Part shown: piece after piece, positions 33,643-44,515 of the stretch
Layout: the number at the start of each line of letters is the position of its first letter
How positions within the stretch are numbered: position 1 is the stretch's first letter
From: Dichomitus squalens LYAD-421 SS1
Lineage: Eukaryota > Basidiomycota > Agaricomycetes > Polyporales > Polyporaceae
Direction: 5' to 3'
DNA: 64,000 bases
Assembly: GCF_000275845.1 (NCBI RefSeq)
Contig: NW_006766883.1
Coordinates: 1,387,163 to 1,451,162 of the forward strand
The notes under the pieces: generated by a model
Databases searched by the model: none
What the model was told of the DNA's origin: nothing
Seen by the model: only the letters and a program-made list of their open reading frames with translations
Made by a program: the position numbers and the translations under genes

Positions 33643-35614
33643 ATGGTATTTCCCCTACCTGTTGAGCTGTATACTCATTGTCTCCTGCAACTTCCTCCTC
33701 AAGAACCCTCCAGTCTCAAGACCGTCGTTAGCTTTCTCTCCGCAAACTCCGTCGCTCGCGCGGCCGCCCTCGATAGGTCAATATGGGCGAGACTATACCT
33801 CGCGCGCTACATTCACAACATTCCGGAACATGAGGACGAGCGGCGCGCTCGACTCGGGGGCGACTGGCAGATGATGTTCATTGAGCGCGTCAGACTCGAT
33901 CGTGCCGCCTTGCAGTTGGTCGATTACATCCGCACACATCCGGATGATAGGGACGCAGCTTCTCACCGCCTCGCGTTGGAGTTCTCTTGGGACGTGTGGG
34001 ACGCCCTAGAGCTGGAAACGAAGGTGCCAATACCATACGTCTTTCGCGAACCCGGCGACGCAGAAAGTGAATCACAAGAAGCGGTCCCGCATGCTCTTCC
34101 AAGGAGGTTTTGGGCCAAGGCAGCTCTGGGTGCTATCGGGCGCAACCACGCTGTGAACGCTTGGGCCCGCATACTCAAGAAAGACGAGGATTGCACATTC
34201 GAGGATGCGCTGACTGGTCTCTCTGCTTTCGTGGACATTTCCCCGTACGTTGTAAGTGACGTCATCAAGTTACCTACCCAGGGCGGCCCTACTTACACGT
34301 AGGATAGATTTTCAAGCAGCTCGACCAACTCGCCAGCCGATGCCGAGAACGCCTCACGCAGGCCGAGTTTGTGCTGCAACCTACAGACTCCGCCTACGAC
34401 CTCGCTAAAGTTGCAGTCTTCGTTCGCAACTTTGTACAAGAGGAGGGCTTCGCTCTTGCTAATGATCGTAAGCGTTTTTCTGACATTGTGGGCGAAGATT
34501 CGTCCTAAACATCGACTGCCTGTAGCGACCATATTCTACAATCCCTTCAACCAGTTCCCACATTACTTTCTCACAGTCGGCCGCGCGACGACGCTCCCAA
34601 TCTCAGTCAATTACGTCTACTCAGCGATATGTCGTCGTCTGCAGATCAAAGCCATCCCAACGAACACTCCGCGCAGAGTGCTCTGTCACATCGAATCCCC
34701 GAACCCACAGCAAGGCGACATGCTCATCGACCCCTGCTCGACGACGCCTCCGATCGTCTTCTCCAGCAGGGACATCTCCGTCATGCTCTCGGAGGCAGGC
34801 TTTCACTCGAGCTTCCCGGCGGACGCCGTCATGCCCGCCGGCCTCGCGAGCATGGTCAACCGGGCGGTCCACAATGCATTCGCGACGATGCGCACCGATG
34901 CGTGTCATGTCGATCCTCTGAGTGGCTACGGGATGGACAGGGTGCGGTACGCGGCCTCCGCTGCCTTCGCGACTATTAACGCCCCTGGGGTGCAGATCAT
35001 CCCAATGGTCACCGAGGATTGCCCCCTGGACCACCAGGCGGTCGTCATGGACGCGCTGCTGCCTGTCATCCCTGAGGACCGGCGAGAATTGTGCCTATCG
35101 GAGTTGGCAGAGTACACCGCGAGACATACCAAGTACAAGATCCAGTCGCCGCGTCGTAGGCTGGCTTCACCTCTCCAGGGCCTCGACTGGTTTGTAGGGC
35201 TTGCATTGGCCCATCCTGATCACGGAGAAGCGTGCGTCATTGGTTGGAGGGTACGTGGAGTGTCTTATTCCATCCGCGATACGTTCATGAACCTATTCGT
35301 ATCACCAGATCAACGAGGGGAGGGCAGAATTTCAAGTCCTCACGAAAGACGGCATCGGGGACGTGACTGTACACCCGGATATCTCCGGGAGATGTTGGAC
35401 CCCTGCGCCGCTAACACTCGAGAGGCTACGTCGCTTGCGGAGGGAGGTCTACATGTTCGGGAGATTCTTCGAGGACGCGCATATACCACGCGAAGACGGT
35501 GTCGGCGGCCGTCTTATTCCCGTTCTTGAGTTACAGACGCAATTCCCGGACGACCTGAAGGTGGGAGCTAGGTGGTCCGAACAACAACTCGAAACCCAGC
35601 GGACGGATAGTTGA
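33643..35614 (+). CDS. FBXO21-like protein C
   Basis: Four exons (33643-34251, 34308-34467, 34526-35250, 35309-35614) encode 599 aa. The F-box (FPLPVELYTHCLLQL) starts four residues from the ATG. DLAKVAVFVRNFVQEEGFAL and NPFNQFPHYFLTVGRATTLP lead into the SirB1-like core. The YccV-like end reads ACVIGWR, then REVYMFGRFFEDAHIPREDG and TQFPDDL. It lacks the intron that splits this last domain in A and B, and it is the most diverged of the three. The insert after the core (HVDPLSGYGMD) is also unlike the others. Array order is relic, A, B, C, all on the same strand, with gaps of about 390 bp between the genes. Confidence 0.8.
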
Positions 35615-35969
35615 AGGGTATGCTCCTCCTAGTAGATAGTGGCATGTGTTTCAGAAGGTGTGTCATTAGTCCCAGCTAGCACTACAGTGTATCCTATATT
35701 ATGCGACTATATGGCAACTTTTGATACATTTCATGGCAAGGCTCATGAAGTTGGACGGACGGCATCTTGAGTAAGTGAATGCACATAGCGTAGCATCGCT
35801 AGGGGTACATCATCATAAGAACAGTCAGGTGGGCTGTCAGATAGACGATCGGCGACGCCTAAAAGCCGCACAGACAGTGCTGAGTGATCAACAATATCAG
35901 CAATGACTAGATGCGCGAAGGAAGTCAGGCACACCTGAGGAGGGACGAAGGTTCGTCGAACGCAGCTGA

Positions 35970-37355
35970 CTATGATGGCTTCCCGACGAACGGAATTGCG
36001 GTGCGCATCTGCGTAAGACCGAAGAGGATGTCATTGACACCAGTCCTCACACTGTACTTCAGCCCGAGCTTGAGCAGATACCCGTTCAGGTATTTGATCT
36101 CGGTCGGCTTGCCCAACTTGACGTCCCAATACATCGACGAGTAGTTCTCCCTCGTCAGATCGACGACCCGCTCGACCTCCCTCATGAGCGAGAGAGATGT
36201 AAGAGCGCGAGGGTACGGCTGCGGCCGCGGCGGCCCCACGGCCGCCTTCTCCTCCTCGCTCATTTCCTCATACGCCTTCTGCATCTCCTTGACCTCTGCC
36301 GCGAGCTGTGCCCTGAAGACGTGTTCTGCCTCCTTGCACAGGTGATCGAGAATCCAGCGGCTGTGGTTCGAGCTGAGCAGGTCTCCATTCTTGCACTGGA
36401 GGAGCGCAGAGAGCGGATTGACGAAGCAGTTGACGACGAGCTTGCGTCGCATCGCCGTCTGCACGTCGTCGTACGGCCGCCATGTCGCCCCGAGCGCACG
36501 CGCGCCCGTGAGCGCCGAGATGGTGTTCCGGAGGGAGAGATAGCGCGGGCTCACCGACTGCGCGTGCTCGTCCGAGATGCTCGCAATGTCGTCGAGGGAG
36601 AGCGGCTTCCAGGAGGGGACGTTCCCGGTGCCTCGTACGGCGGCCTCGTAGTCGCGTCCGTGCGGGTCCGGCACGATGCCGAGCTGGATCTCCCCGACGC
36701 CGGAGTGGACGACGTGGAGGACGTCCTTGCGCCAGAGGCCGTGGGTGTTCGTGGCGAGGACGAAGTTGGGGCGGTCGTACGGGTCGGGGAAGAACTCCTC
36801 GACGAGCTTCTCGTACATGCCCATGCCGTTGTGCAGGAGGACGACGGTGCTGTTGCGCGAGAGGTGGCCGGAGAGCGCGGCTATGACGCGGGGGACGGCG
36901 TGCGCCTTGGTGGTGACGACGAGGGACTCGATGGCTCCATAGATGCGGTGCAGCTCGTGCGGTTCGTTGCGGCAGTCCAGCGCGACCCGGAGATCGGTGT
37001 GCGGCTGGCGCAAGGGGTCGAGACGTGGGTTCAGGTCCGGGCGAGCGCGTTGAGGAGATAGGGTGAAGGCGAGATGTTCGACGCCGCTCTGAGAATGGAC
37101 CACGCCCTCGGACTCGATGACTATGGGGTGCTCTTTGGAGATGGTGGGGGCGGAGAATTTATGGTGGAGAGCAAAGACGGTGTGCTTGGGATGGAGGGTG
37201 CGACGGAGGTGGAAAGCGACGAAGGACCCAACTGCACCGAGGCCAACGACGTGGATGCGCATCGACGGCTGAGCAGACCTACGCGCCGCCGCCAGTCGCC
37301 CCGACAGGCCCGGAGAACGGCGGAGGTTTTGCCGGCAAGTGCCGCGATGGACCAA
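35970..37355 (-). CDS. 2-dehydropantoate 2-reductase (ketopantoate reductase) family protein
   Basis: A single-exon frame of 461 aa. MRIHVVGLGAVGSFVAFHLR, starting at 37262, is the GxGxxG NADPH-binding Rossmann start; from that ATG the protein has 430 aa. The 31 extra residues from the ATG at 37355 are rich in Arg and could be a mitochondrial presequence, so two forms are possible. RRKLVVNCFVNPLSALLQCK holds the conserved Lys of the ApbA/PanE C-terminal domain, and LGKPTEIKYLNGYLLKLG its other signature. The enzyme reduces ketopantoate to pantoate for CoA synthesis, but fungal members of this family (for example Cbs2-like proteins) can have other roles. The gene is divergent from the xylose reductase gene, with a 251-bp gap. 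Confidence 0.85.
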   Translation of the reverse strand: MVHRGTCRQNLRRSPGLSGRLAAARRSAQPSMRIHVVGLGAVGSFVAFHLRRTLHPKHTVFALHHKFSAPTISKEHPIVIESEGVVHSQSGVEHLAFTLSPQRARPDLNPRLDPLRQPHTDLRVALDCRNEPHELHRIYGAIESLVVTTKAHAVPRVIAALSGHLSRNSTVVLLHNGMGMYEKLVEEFFPDPYDRPNFVLATNTHGLWRKDVLHVVHSGVGEIQLGIVPDPHGRDYEAAVRGTGNVPSWKPLSLDDIASISDEHAQSVSPRYLSLRNTISALTGARALGATWRPYDDVQTAMRRKLVVNCFVNPLSALLQCKNGDLLSSNHSRWILDHLCKEAEHVFRAQLAAEVKEMQKAYEEMSEEEKAAVGPPRPQPYPRALTSLSLMREVERVVDLTRENYSSMYWDVKLGKPTEIKYLNGYLLKLGLKYSVRTGVNDILFGLTQMRTAIPFVGKPS

Positions 37356-37606
37356 TGGGGAAGGTGCTCAAGAAGGGAAGGAGCGCCGAGAATACGCCGC
37401 GCGCGCGAGGATGATATCATAAGTGGCAGGCATTGCTTGCGAGCACATCGATAGGCATCGATCCTGCAATACTCTCTCCCACCCGCGGCCCGTGCTCCCC
37501 TTCGAACCGCCCCGGTCCCCACTTTCGACTCAAATAGCCCCGCACCCCCTACAGACAAAACCCCATCCCGCCTCAACATCTCTCACTCCATCTCTCATCA
37601 CACACC

Positions 37607-39182
37607 ATGGCCACCACTGTTACTCTCAAGCGCACCGGCGCGAAGGTTCGTCCTGCGTACCAAATATGCCCAAGGCACGTCGTATACTGACCTCTTGGCT
37701 CTGTCAGATGCCTCTTGTCGGGTAAGCTATTGATCGTGCGTCAGTGTTGTAAATCTCTGATGACGGGTCTTGTCGATGCTAGCTTCGGTCTCTGGAAGGT
37801 ACGCCGTACAGATTCACTTGCGCTACTACAACTGAAACGTCGATGGTGTACAGGTCACGAAGGAGACTTGCGCCGATGTAAGTCCATATTTAATGCGGCC
37901 TATCACCTAGCAGTTGCTGAACTTACAACGCCAGACCGTGTACAACGCGATCAAGGCCGGATACCGTCTTTTTGACGGCGCTTCTGACTATGGTAACGAA
38001 AAGGAGGCCGGTGAGGGTCTCGCGCGTGCCATCAAGGATGGTCTCGTAACCCGCGAGGATGTCTGTGAGTAAAGCTCCCTAACTCGTGATGCGCATTGCA
38101 CTAACCATATCCATAGGGATTACGTCCAAGGTCTGCTCGTGAATTCTCCGATTGGTTCCCGCAAACTGATAACATGGGACATAGCTTTGGAACTCTTACC
38201 ACGAGAAAGAGCGCGTACGTGATCACAGGGTCCTGGACCGTCTCCCACATATGTTGACTGGCTGGAAATGGAATAGGTCGAGGAGGGTGCTCGCAATTCT
38301 CTGGCGCTCTGGGGTCTGGACTACTTCGACCTCTACCTCATCCACTTCCCTATTTCTATCGAGTACATCGACCCCAAGGTCAAGTTCCCCCAAGAGTGGT
38401 GGGGACTCGACGGCAAAGTTCATCCCAGTAAGTTCGCTCCTTTGAGTATGCGGGCATCGGACAGCTGACGAGCTGGTATCTCAGTCAACGTCCCCTTCCA
38501 GGAGACGTGGCACGCGCTCGAGGATCTTGTTGACAAGGGTCTGACGAAGAACATCGGTCTGAGGTTAGTGCGATTCCATGTGACAACAAACCACGAATTC
38601 ACCTCATTGCAGCAACGCCCAGGGTGCTCTCATCTACGATGTCCAACGTTACGCTCGCATTGAGCCTCAAGTTCTTCAAGTCGAGATTCATCCTTACTTG
38701 ACCCAGGAGGCCCTAGTTGACTACTCCAAGTTGCTGGGTATCGCTGTTACTGCTTACTCGTCCTTTGGCCCTCAAAGCTATGTCGAGCTTGGTGCCCACA
38801 AGAACACGAGCAGTCTGCTCCAGCACGACCTCGTTGCGAACATTGCGTCTAAGCACTCGAAGAGTCAGTCGACCATCAATGTCTGCAAACCATGCTCACT
38901 AACGAATGAATCTTGCAGCCACCGCTCAGGTTCTACTTCGTTGGGCTCTCCAGCGGGGTCTTGCGGTCATCCCCAAGTCCAACAACCACGAGCGTTTGGT
39001 GCAGAACTTGGCAATAACTGATTTCGAGTTACCCGAAGAGGACGTCAAGGCACTCAGCGCACTCAACATTAACCTCCGCGTGAGTCGATCTGCCTGACTC
39101 GCTGTGATTCCAGACTGATCTTGAAATGGCGCAGCTCAACGACCCGGTCGACCTCGACCCCCGACTGGCGATCTTCGCGTGA
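37607..39182 (+). CDS. XYL1: D-xylose reductase (aldo-keto reductase family 2)
   Basis: Twelve short exons give a 318-aa enzyme that reduces xylose to xylitol with NAD(P)H in the cytosol. All four catalytic residues are present at the family positions: Asp45 and Tyr50 ([10 protein letters not shown]), Lys79 (WITSK) and His112 (LYLIHFP). [16 protein letters not shown] and [18 protein letters not shown] are typical of xylose reductase rather than other aldo-keto reductases. [10 protein letters not shown] holds the Lys-Ser-Asn...Arg cofactor-binding set. Exons 2, 3 and 6 are 14, 16 and 14 nt long (near 37710, 37782 and 38118) and are needed to rebuild MPLVGFGLWKV and VWITSK. Intron density is the highest in the window. 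Confidence 0.93.
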
Positions 39183-39525
39183 GGAGACATACGCGTCGTC
39201 GGCGACGATGTACGGCCGCAGCAGTGCTTATTAGCTTTGTAAGATTACGAATAGACCGCGGAATGACTCAAGAATACCATGTGCAACTATGACTTGCGTA
39301 TGGAGAGAGTCATGTCGAGACAGCAGTCAGAGTGTGATCCATGAATATTGCCATGTGCGCAGCGTCGCGGCAGAGGACGAGGCCTGTCGGCGTCTGCGTA
39401 GGGAGCGATAGAGTTAACAGAAAGCGGTGCCGAGGCGCTGCGGGGCCGCTTGCGCAACTCTCGATCGCCCACTGCGCAGCGGAGTCTGAACTGACTAGAA
39501 CAAGTACTACTGGCCATTACGACGT

Positions 39526-39534
39526 CTATATAAC
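39526..39534 (+). promoter_or_regulatory. TATA-like element of the PB1-domain gene
   Basis: The sequence ctatataac lies about 40 bp before the ATG at 39573. Position and match fit a TATA box; no transcription start was observed. Confidence 0.4.
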
Positions 39535-39572
39535 CCCCCATTCCGTCCCACTGCTCCTCATCCTATTACACC

Positions 39573-42276
39573 ATGTCTCCCATCCAGTTCAAATTCTCTA
39601 GACCCCCGGACGGGCTCGTTCGACGCGTCACCTTCCAGGAGAGGCCCTCTTGGGAAGCCCTCGCAGCCAAGATCGAATCCTTGTACAACATACCCCTCCC
39701 CAGCGTTGGCGTTTCGTACGTGGACGACGATGGAGACGAGGTCACTCTCAGCTCCGAAGAAGAGCTTCAGGACTTCTACCAGGGCGTGCTGCAGCAGAGG
39801 GACGGTACGCTCATGCTGGTGAAACTCAACGTCCACGACCTCGACTCCCTTCGCAACGATAAGCCTCTCCCCGACACTCCTCGTACTGGCTCTGCAATGA
39901 ACTACCGTAACACATTCGGGCGCTCGGCCCCGGTGCTGTTTGAGATGGAGATCGACGACGGTTGGCAACCCATCCCGTCTGGTCTCGGCGGTATCATCGT
40001 CGAAGCAGACGGAGAGCAGCCCCACGCCTTCGTCGAGGTGCTCGACAGCGACGCCGACATCTCTTACTTCAATAAGGGGGACAAGGACGACGCCTCCGTC
40101 AGCACCAACTCTACCAACACCCTCCCTGAGATTGACGCGACTCCCACTACCGACAAAGGGAAGAGACGGGCGCGCTCCGCAAGTCTTCGTCGCTCCCAAA
40201 CACCGGACACCATCTCTTCTACCCAATCTATCATCGCTGAGGAGGAGACTGGCCCTAAGCATCCCATTCACGTCTTCGCGATGGGCAATTCCAACGTTGG
40301 CACATACCACGGGCGGTCGACTAGCAGCCGGAGCCGCAGTGTCTCTGCTTTGGGACCTCGTACTCCCACCCCCAAGGCTAGAACCCCCGTGTCTGGTACG
40401 GGGAAGTCCACGAGCACCCCTCAGGCCGACGATCCGCCGCTCCCCGACTTGGACGATGTCGCCGCCGCGCCTCAGACCAATATTGCGAACGACGTCGCCA
40501 ATCTCTTCAGCACGCTGTCCACCATACTCGCTTCCCACCCAGAGCTCTCGGAGGGCATCCGCAACATTGTCCGCAACGCTTCCAATGGTACGTACTGGCA
40601 GACTCACCGCGATCAGGTCGTGCGGGCCGCGGAGGAGATCCGCCGCAGCGCGATCATGGGCGCGGAGGATGTTCGTCAGGCTGCTCTGGGCGGAGGACGT
40701 GCCGCGGAGGAGGCCGCCGGCCGCAGGGTCGCGGACGCCCTCGCTGAAGTCATCCGGGTCATGGCGGACATCACCGATACTGGCACTCAAGGTGCGAACC
40801 CCAACGTTCAGTCCTCCTCGGCGCCCGGGTTCGAAACCTCCACCCCGTCGCGCAACCGGCGGACTACTACCGACCTAATGGAGGAGTCGTGGATGAGGTG
40901 GGCTGGTGGTCCGCCTCCTCCGCACAGGGGTGGCCCCGGCCGCGCTTCGTGGGGCTCGTTCGACTCCCGATGGGGCGGTAGAGGCGGCTTCCCGTTCTCC
41001 GGGCCACCTCCGTTCTTCAACTTCCCACCTGGCCCGCCTCCTCACCACGGACGCCCGGGGCGCCCTTCAGGCCCTCCACCACCACCTGGCCCGCCCCCGC
41101 CGCCTGGTCCTCCTCCGCCTCCCGGACCGCCTCCCCCCGGCCCTCCGCCTCCTCTGGGAGCTCACGGTACTTTCGGAGGTCGCGGCCCATTCCCTCCCCA
41201 CGACAGCCCCGCTGGCCCGCCTCCTCCTCACCACGGCCATTTCGGCCACTACTCATGGGACAGGCGTCATCGTCATCATTATCCAGGTGAGTGGGACGAC
41301 GACGACCCGTTCGTCGGGCCTCCCCGCCACGGCGGCGAACGCCTTCGTGGCTGGAGACGTCACCCCTCCCATGGCGCCGACTGGGGAGACACCGTCCCCG
41401 CTCTCCCTCCGAGGCCGAACGCCAGTGGCGAGGGCTTTGATGTTGAGATGTACGGTGCGTCACCCTTGGAGTCTCCCGACGAAGCGAAGAAGAAGCTGCA
41501 GGCAGCCAAGGAGGCCTACATTGCCGAAAAGGAACATTACCGCCGCCTCCGCGAGGAGCGCAAGAAGCGCCGCATGAACGTCTCGACCGACAGGTACGTG
41601 TGTGCTACGCGCGGATTTTCTCGTCGGAGCATGCGCGCTGACCGACGTATCTTGCTTTTTTCTTGCAGCGAGACGAAGGACGTGCACGACAGCCCAATCA
41701 GTCCCCCGGGTGCATCCGGTCCCAGTGCCGCTGCCGGCCCGTCGGCTCAAGCATCGGCTTCTGCTAGCCCCCAGGCCTCGCAAGAGCAGGCAGAGGCGGC
41801 CCCGCAAGTCATCAGCAACGCTCGGGGACCGTTCCCTCGACTCGAGCTGTACAGTATTCCTCGCAGATCCCACACTGTCCATGGTACTGGGCATCGCCGT
41901 GATGCCTCGTGGGGTACATTCGGTTCTGCGCCTGGGTCAGGCAACACAAATGCAGGTCGCACGGCCGCCATAGACTCCATTGTCCATCGTCTGGCTGAAG
42001 TGAGTATCGTCCATTGTTCTGTTCCCTTGTAGTCTGGCCTTGTATCGTGGTTGCCCTGATCCGTATGCTGACGGTCTGTCGTTCTTTGTTTCCTAGATGG
42101 GAATCACATCTAATCAGTACCCCGTGCTGCAGTCGAAGGTCGACTCGCACATCCCGCTCAACGGTGAGGTGAGCAAGGAGCGCGAGGACACGATTGTAGG
42201 CGAGATTATCGAGGAACTCCTCGTCGCTCCACCGAGCCCTCAGCAGGCGTCGGGTTCGGGCGCACGCCGCAAATGA
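39573..42276 (+). CDS. PB1-domain protein with long proline-rich region
   Basis: Three exons (39573-41593, 41669-41999, 42097-42276) encode 843 aa. The N-terminus is a PB1 fold: IQFKFSRPPDGLVRRVTF with its basic cluster, then VSYVDDDGDEVTLSSEEELQ, the acidic OPCA motif. PB1 domains pair with other PB1 domains, as in NBR1/p62-type scaffolds or polarity proteins. A coiled or helical stretch follows (VRAAEEIRRSAIMGAEDVRQ). Residues about 475-560 are runs of PPPGPPPPPG and Gly/His, then a charged helix (AKKKLQAAKEAYIAEKEHYR). The C-terminus may form another helix (EIIEELLVAPP). No zinc finger or kinase was seen. The precise role is unknown. Confidence 0.8.
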
Positions 42277-44515
42277 GCTCGAAGTCCTCTAATCTGAATT
42301 GTGAGGTGTAAGATATGCCGAACGCGTCGCGGAGTCGCTGTATCGTTTATGCTTCAGTTATCGATTACGGCCTCTTTTTCTTGTAGTGGTACGATCGCAG
42401 TTGAGAGACTGGCATGTCCTCACTTCCATGGACCGCCCGCTTCTTCTGCTGTCGTTGCTCTATCTTGGCCTGTTCTTCTGTTCCCTATTCTCCGCTTAGT
42501 CTAGTAGTAAGGTAAGCCTTCAATCTGAAATCTGTAGGCCGTGCTATGTAGTTGTACTTCAGGTAGTGTAAACGAAAATAGTATTTATTTGCCCAGTACC
42601 AATGTCCTACATCGGTGAACCGTGTGCTGCGGTAGCCATCCACCCATCTCGCGGAATGGTCCGTAATTGTCCAAGGGCCCGTTGGATTTTCCTTAAGAGC
42701 AGGAAACATATTTGAGCACATCACGGCAGACATCTCCATGTTTCGGTGTCGACGAAAGGGCGTGGCAGGAGGCAACCCCCCCGATGTACCCGGGGTTTCA
42801 GAGGCTCTTGTTCAGAAAAGCCGCGTCTTGACGAATGGCTCACCTCATGCCTCTCCTTTCCATATATTTCTCTCCTGTCGAAAACCCGGGAATGCCTGCC
42901 GTGCATCAACTCAGGCCACTGCGAGTATGGCATCGCCATTGATCGGATGTCACGTACGCCATCGGTTTCTGTTCACTGTTCGAGCTCCTAGCTGCTCCTA
43001 TTACATATATATAGTGATCATTGGAGAATAGGTCTCCTAATTTGGGCTAAGTCCAATGGAGGATTAATCGATGATCGACTGCGATACGGTAGGCATGCTT
43101 GATGAGCATGGAAACGCGGTTGTCTGTTGGTGTCAGGGAGTCACCGAAGAGAAGGGGAGGCACAAAGAAGGCAGGAGACATCCAATAGCAATCCCATATG
43201 GCGAGTGCTTTGTCCTCATAGCGCGGACAGGAGCTGGATCTCGAAACTTCTCTCTGACGGAGAGCAATCGGCGGTGCCACTCGGCAAAAAAAAACTTGAA
43301 GCTCACAAACGAAGAGCCCTCCACGCGTGACACTTTCAGCGTCGCTGGCGGCCGGAGACGCTTGGAAACGCTGAGGATTTGCGAAACTCAAAAATCTTGA
43401 TCAACCCTTGAGATGCATGAGCTCAGATCGATGAGTTTCTTCCGAGCTTGAAATGAGGAGCCCCCGATGAACGAAGTCTGAGTAACGAACCTGGCCGCTG
43501 GTATATGACCATACTAGTAGCTGCGCATGGCAGATCTCTGCGCGCGGTGTTGTACTATGTTATTATTGTACGGCCGTCAAGGCGCCTAGTATTTTAGACG
43601 CCGAAAGCCCAGTTGGATATGTATTGCCTCCTTCTCAGCATGGGAGCTGGGTTTGAACATGTGAGTCCCTTCTATTGTTGAAGGAACCTGTGAGATGGGC
43701 TTAGCTTCTATGATCTAGATGGTATGGGACAAAGACTTGCTGTCACGATGCAATCCATTCCTACGGAACGCAACAACTTGAATCTGCATCGATTGTCGCA
43801 GGTCACAAATTTCTAGCTCTGTTGTCCGACGAAACCAGCATGGTACAAAGCACGGTCACGAAAATTGTTGAACGGCGTTCTGGGATGTCTGAGCCTAGCT
43901 GTCCAAGAACAATGCAATAGTAACTAAGATGCAGGCGGCGGCGCACCATCCTGGAAGCCTGATCCTCAGCTTCGTTTGGAAACAAAATCCTAGACCAACC
44001 CGCGTTGAATCCTTAGCGGACCACAGAGCAGCATGTTACGACATTGAATATGCCACGCACCAATCAACTGTCTGTCTGCGTTTCCCTGACCGGATCGCTG
44101 TTCAGTTCGACATATCCACTTGCCCTTAGACGGACCGAGTCCCTTCCTATGATAGGTTAAGGCAGGAACCGCAGAACAAGGAGGCCCTAAAGTAAGACAG
44201 ACACGGTTTGTCTCAGGTCGTCACGACAGCAGGCTAACGCGCATTTGATAGGGCGGACGCCCACAGCTGCAAACACTGATGTTTGGTGCATGACCCGACC
44301 CGTCAGCGGTTTTCCACGGCCCTCTGACCCGCGTCCAGGGAAGCATAAAGGATAATCCTCGCTTCCACTCGTTCGCCAAACTGCTTCTCCTTGTCTTCGC
44401 TTGCGATCCGTAGTCCCTTCCCCTATCCCAAGGCCTTTTTCCTCTCCGACCTTTCAATAACACAATTCAGAGAGTATTCAAGGAATTAGTGGCGCGCCCT
44501 CTGTACCAGAGGTGA
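42277..44515. other. 2.2-kb gene-poor stretch
   Basis: Short open frames occur on both strands, but none shows family similarity, a splice pattern or coding-like composition. Base composition is closer to AT-balanced than the flanking genes. No repeat pair, tRNA box set or transposase motif was recognised. It contains the promoter of the F-box gene at 44516. Confidence 0.5.

Noticed and set aside
36321..37061. 246-aa plus-strand frame opposite the ketopantoate reductase
   Set aside because: Rich in Arg/Val/Glu/Asp, as expected from an antisense shadow of GC-rich code. The minus strand carries the reductase motifs.
39558..40790. 410-aa minus-strand open frame opposite the PB1 gene
   Set aside because: It is a shadow of GC-rich coding sequence on the plus strand, with no recognisable domain, whereas the plus strand has a clear PB1 domain and splice sites.
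41080..41160. Tandem DNA repeat (CCTCCGCCT-like)
   Set aside because: This is the codon pattern of the polyproline region in the PB1 protein, not a separate repeat array.
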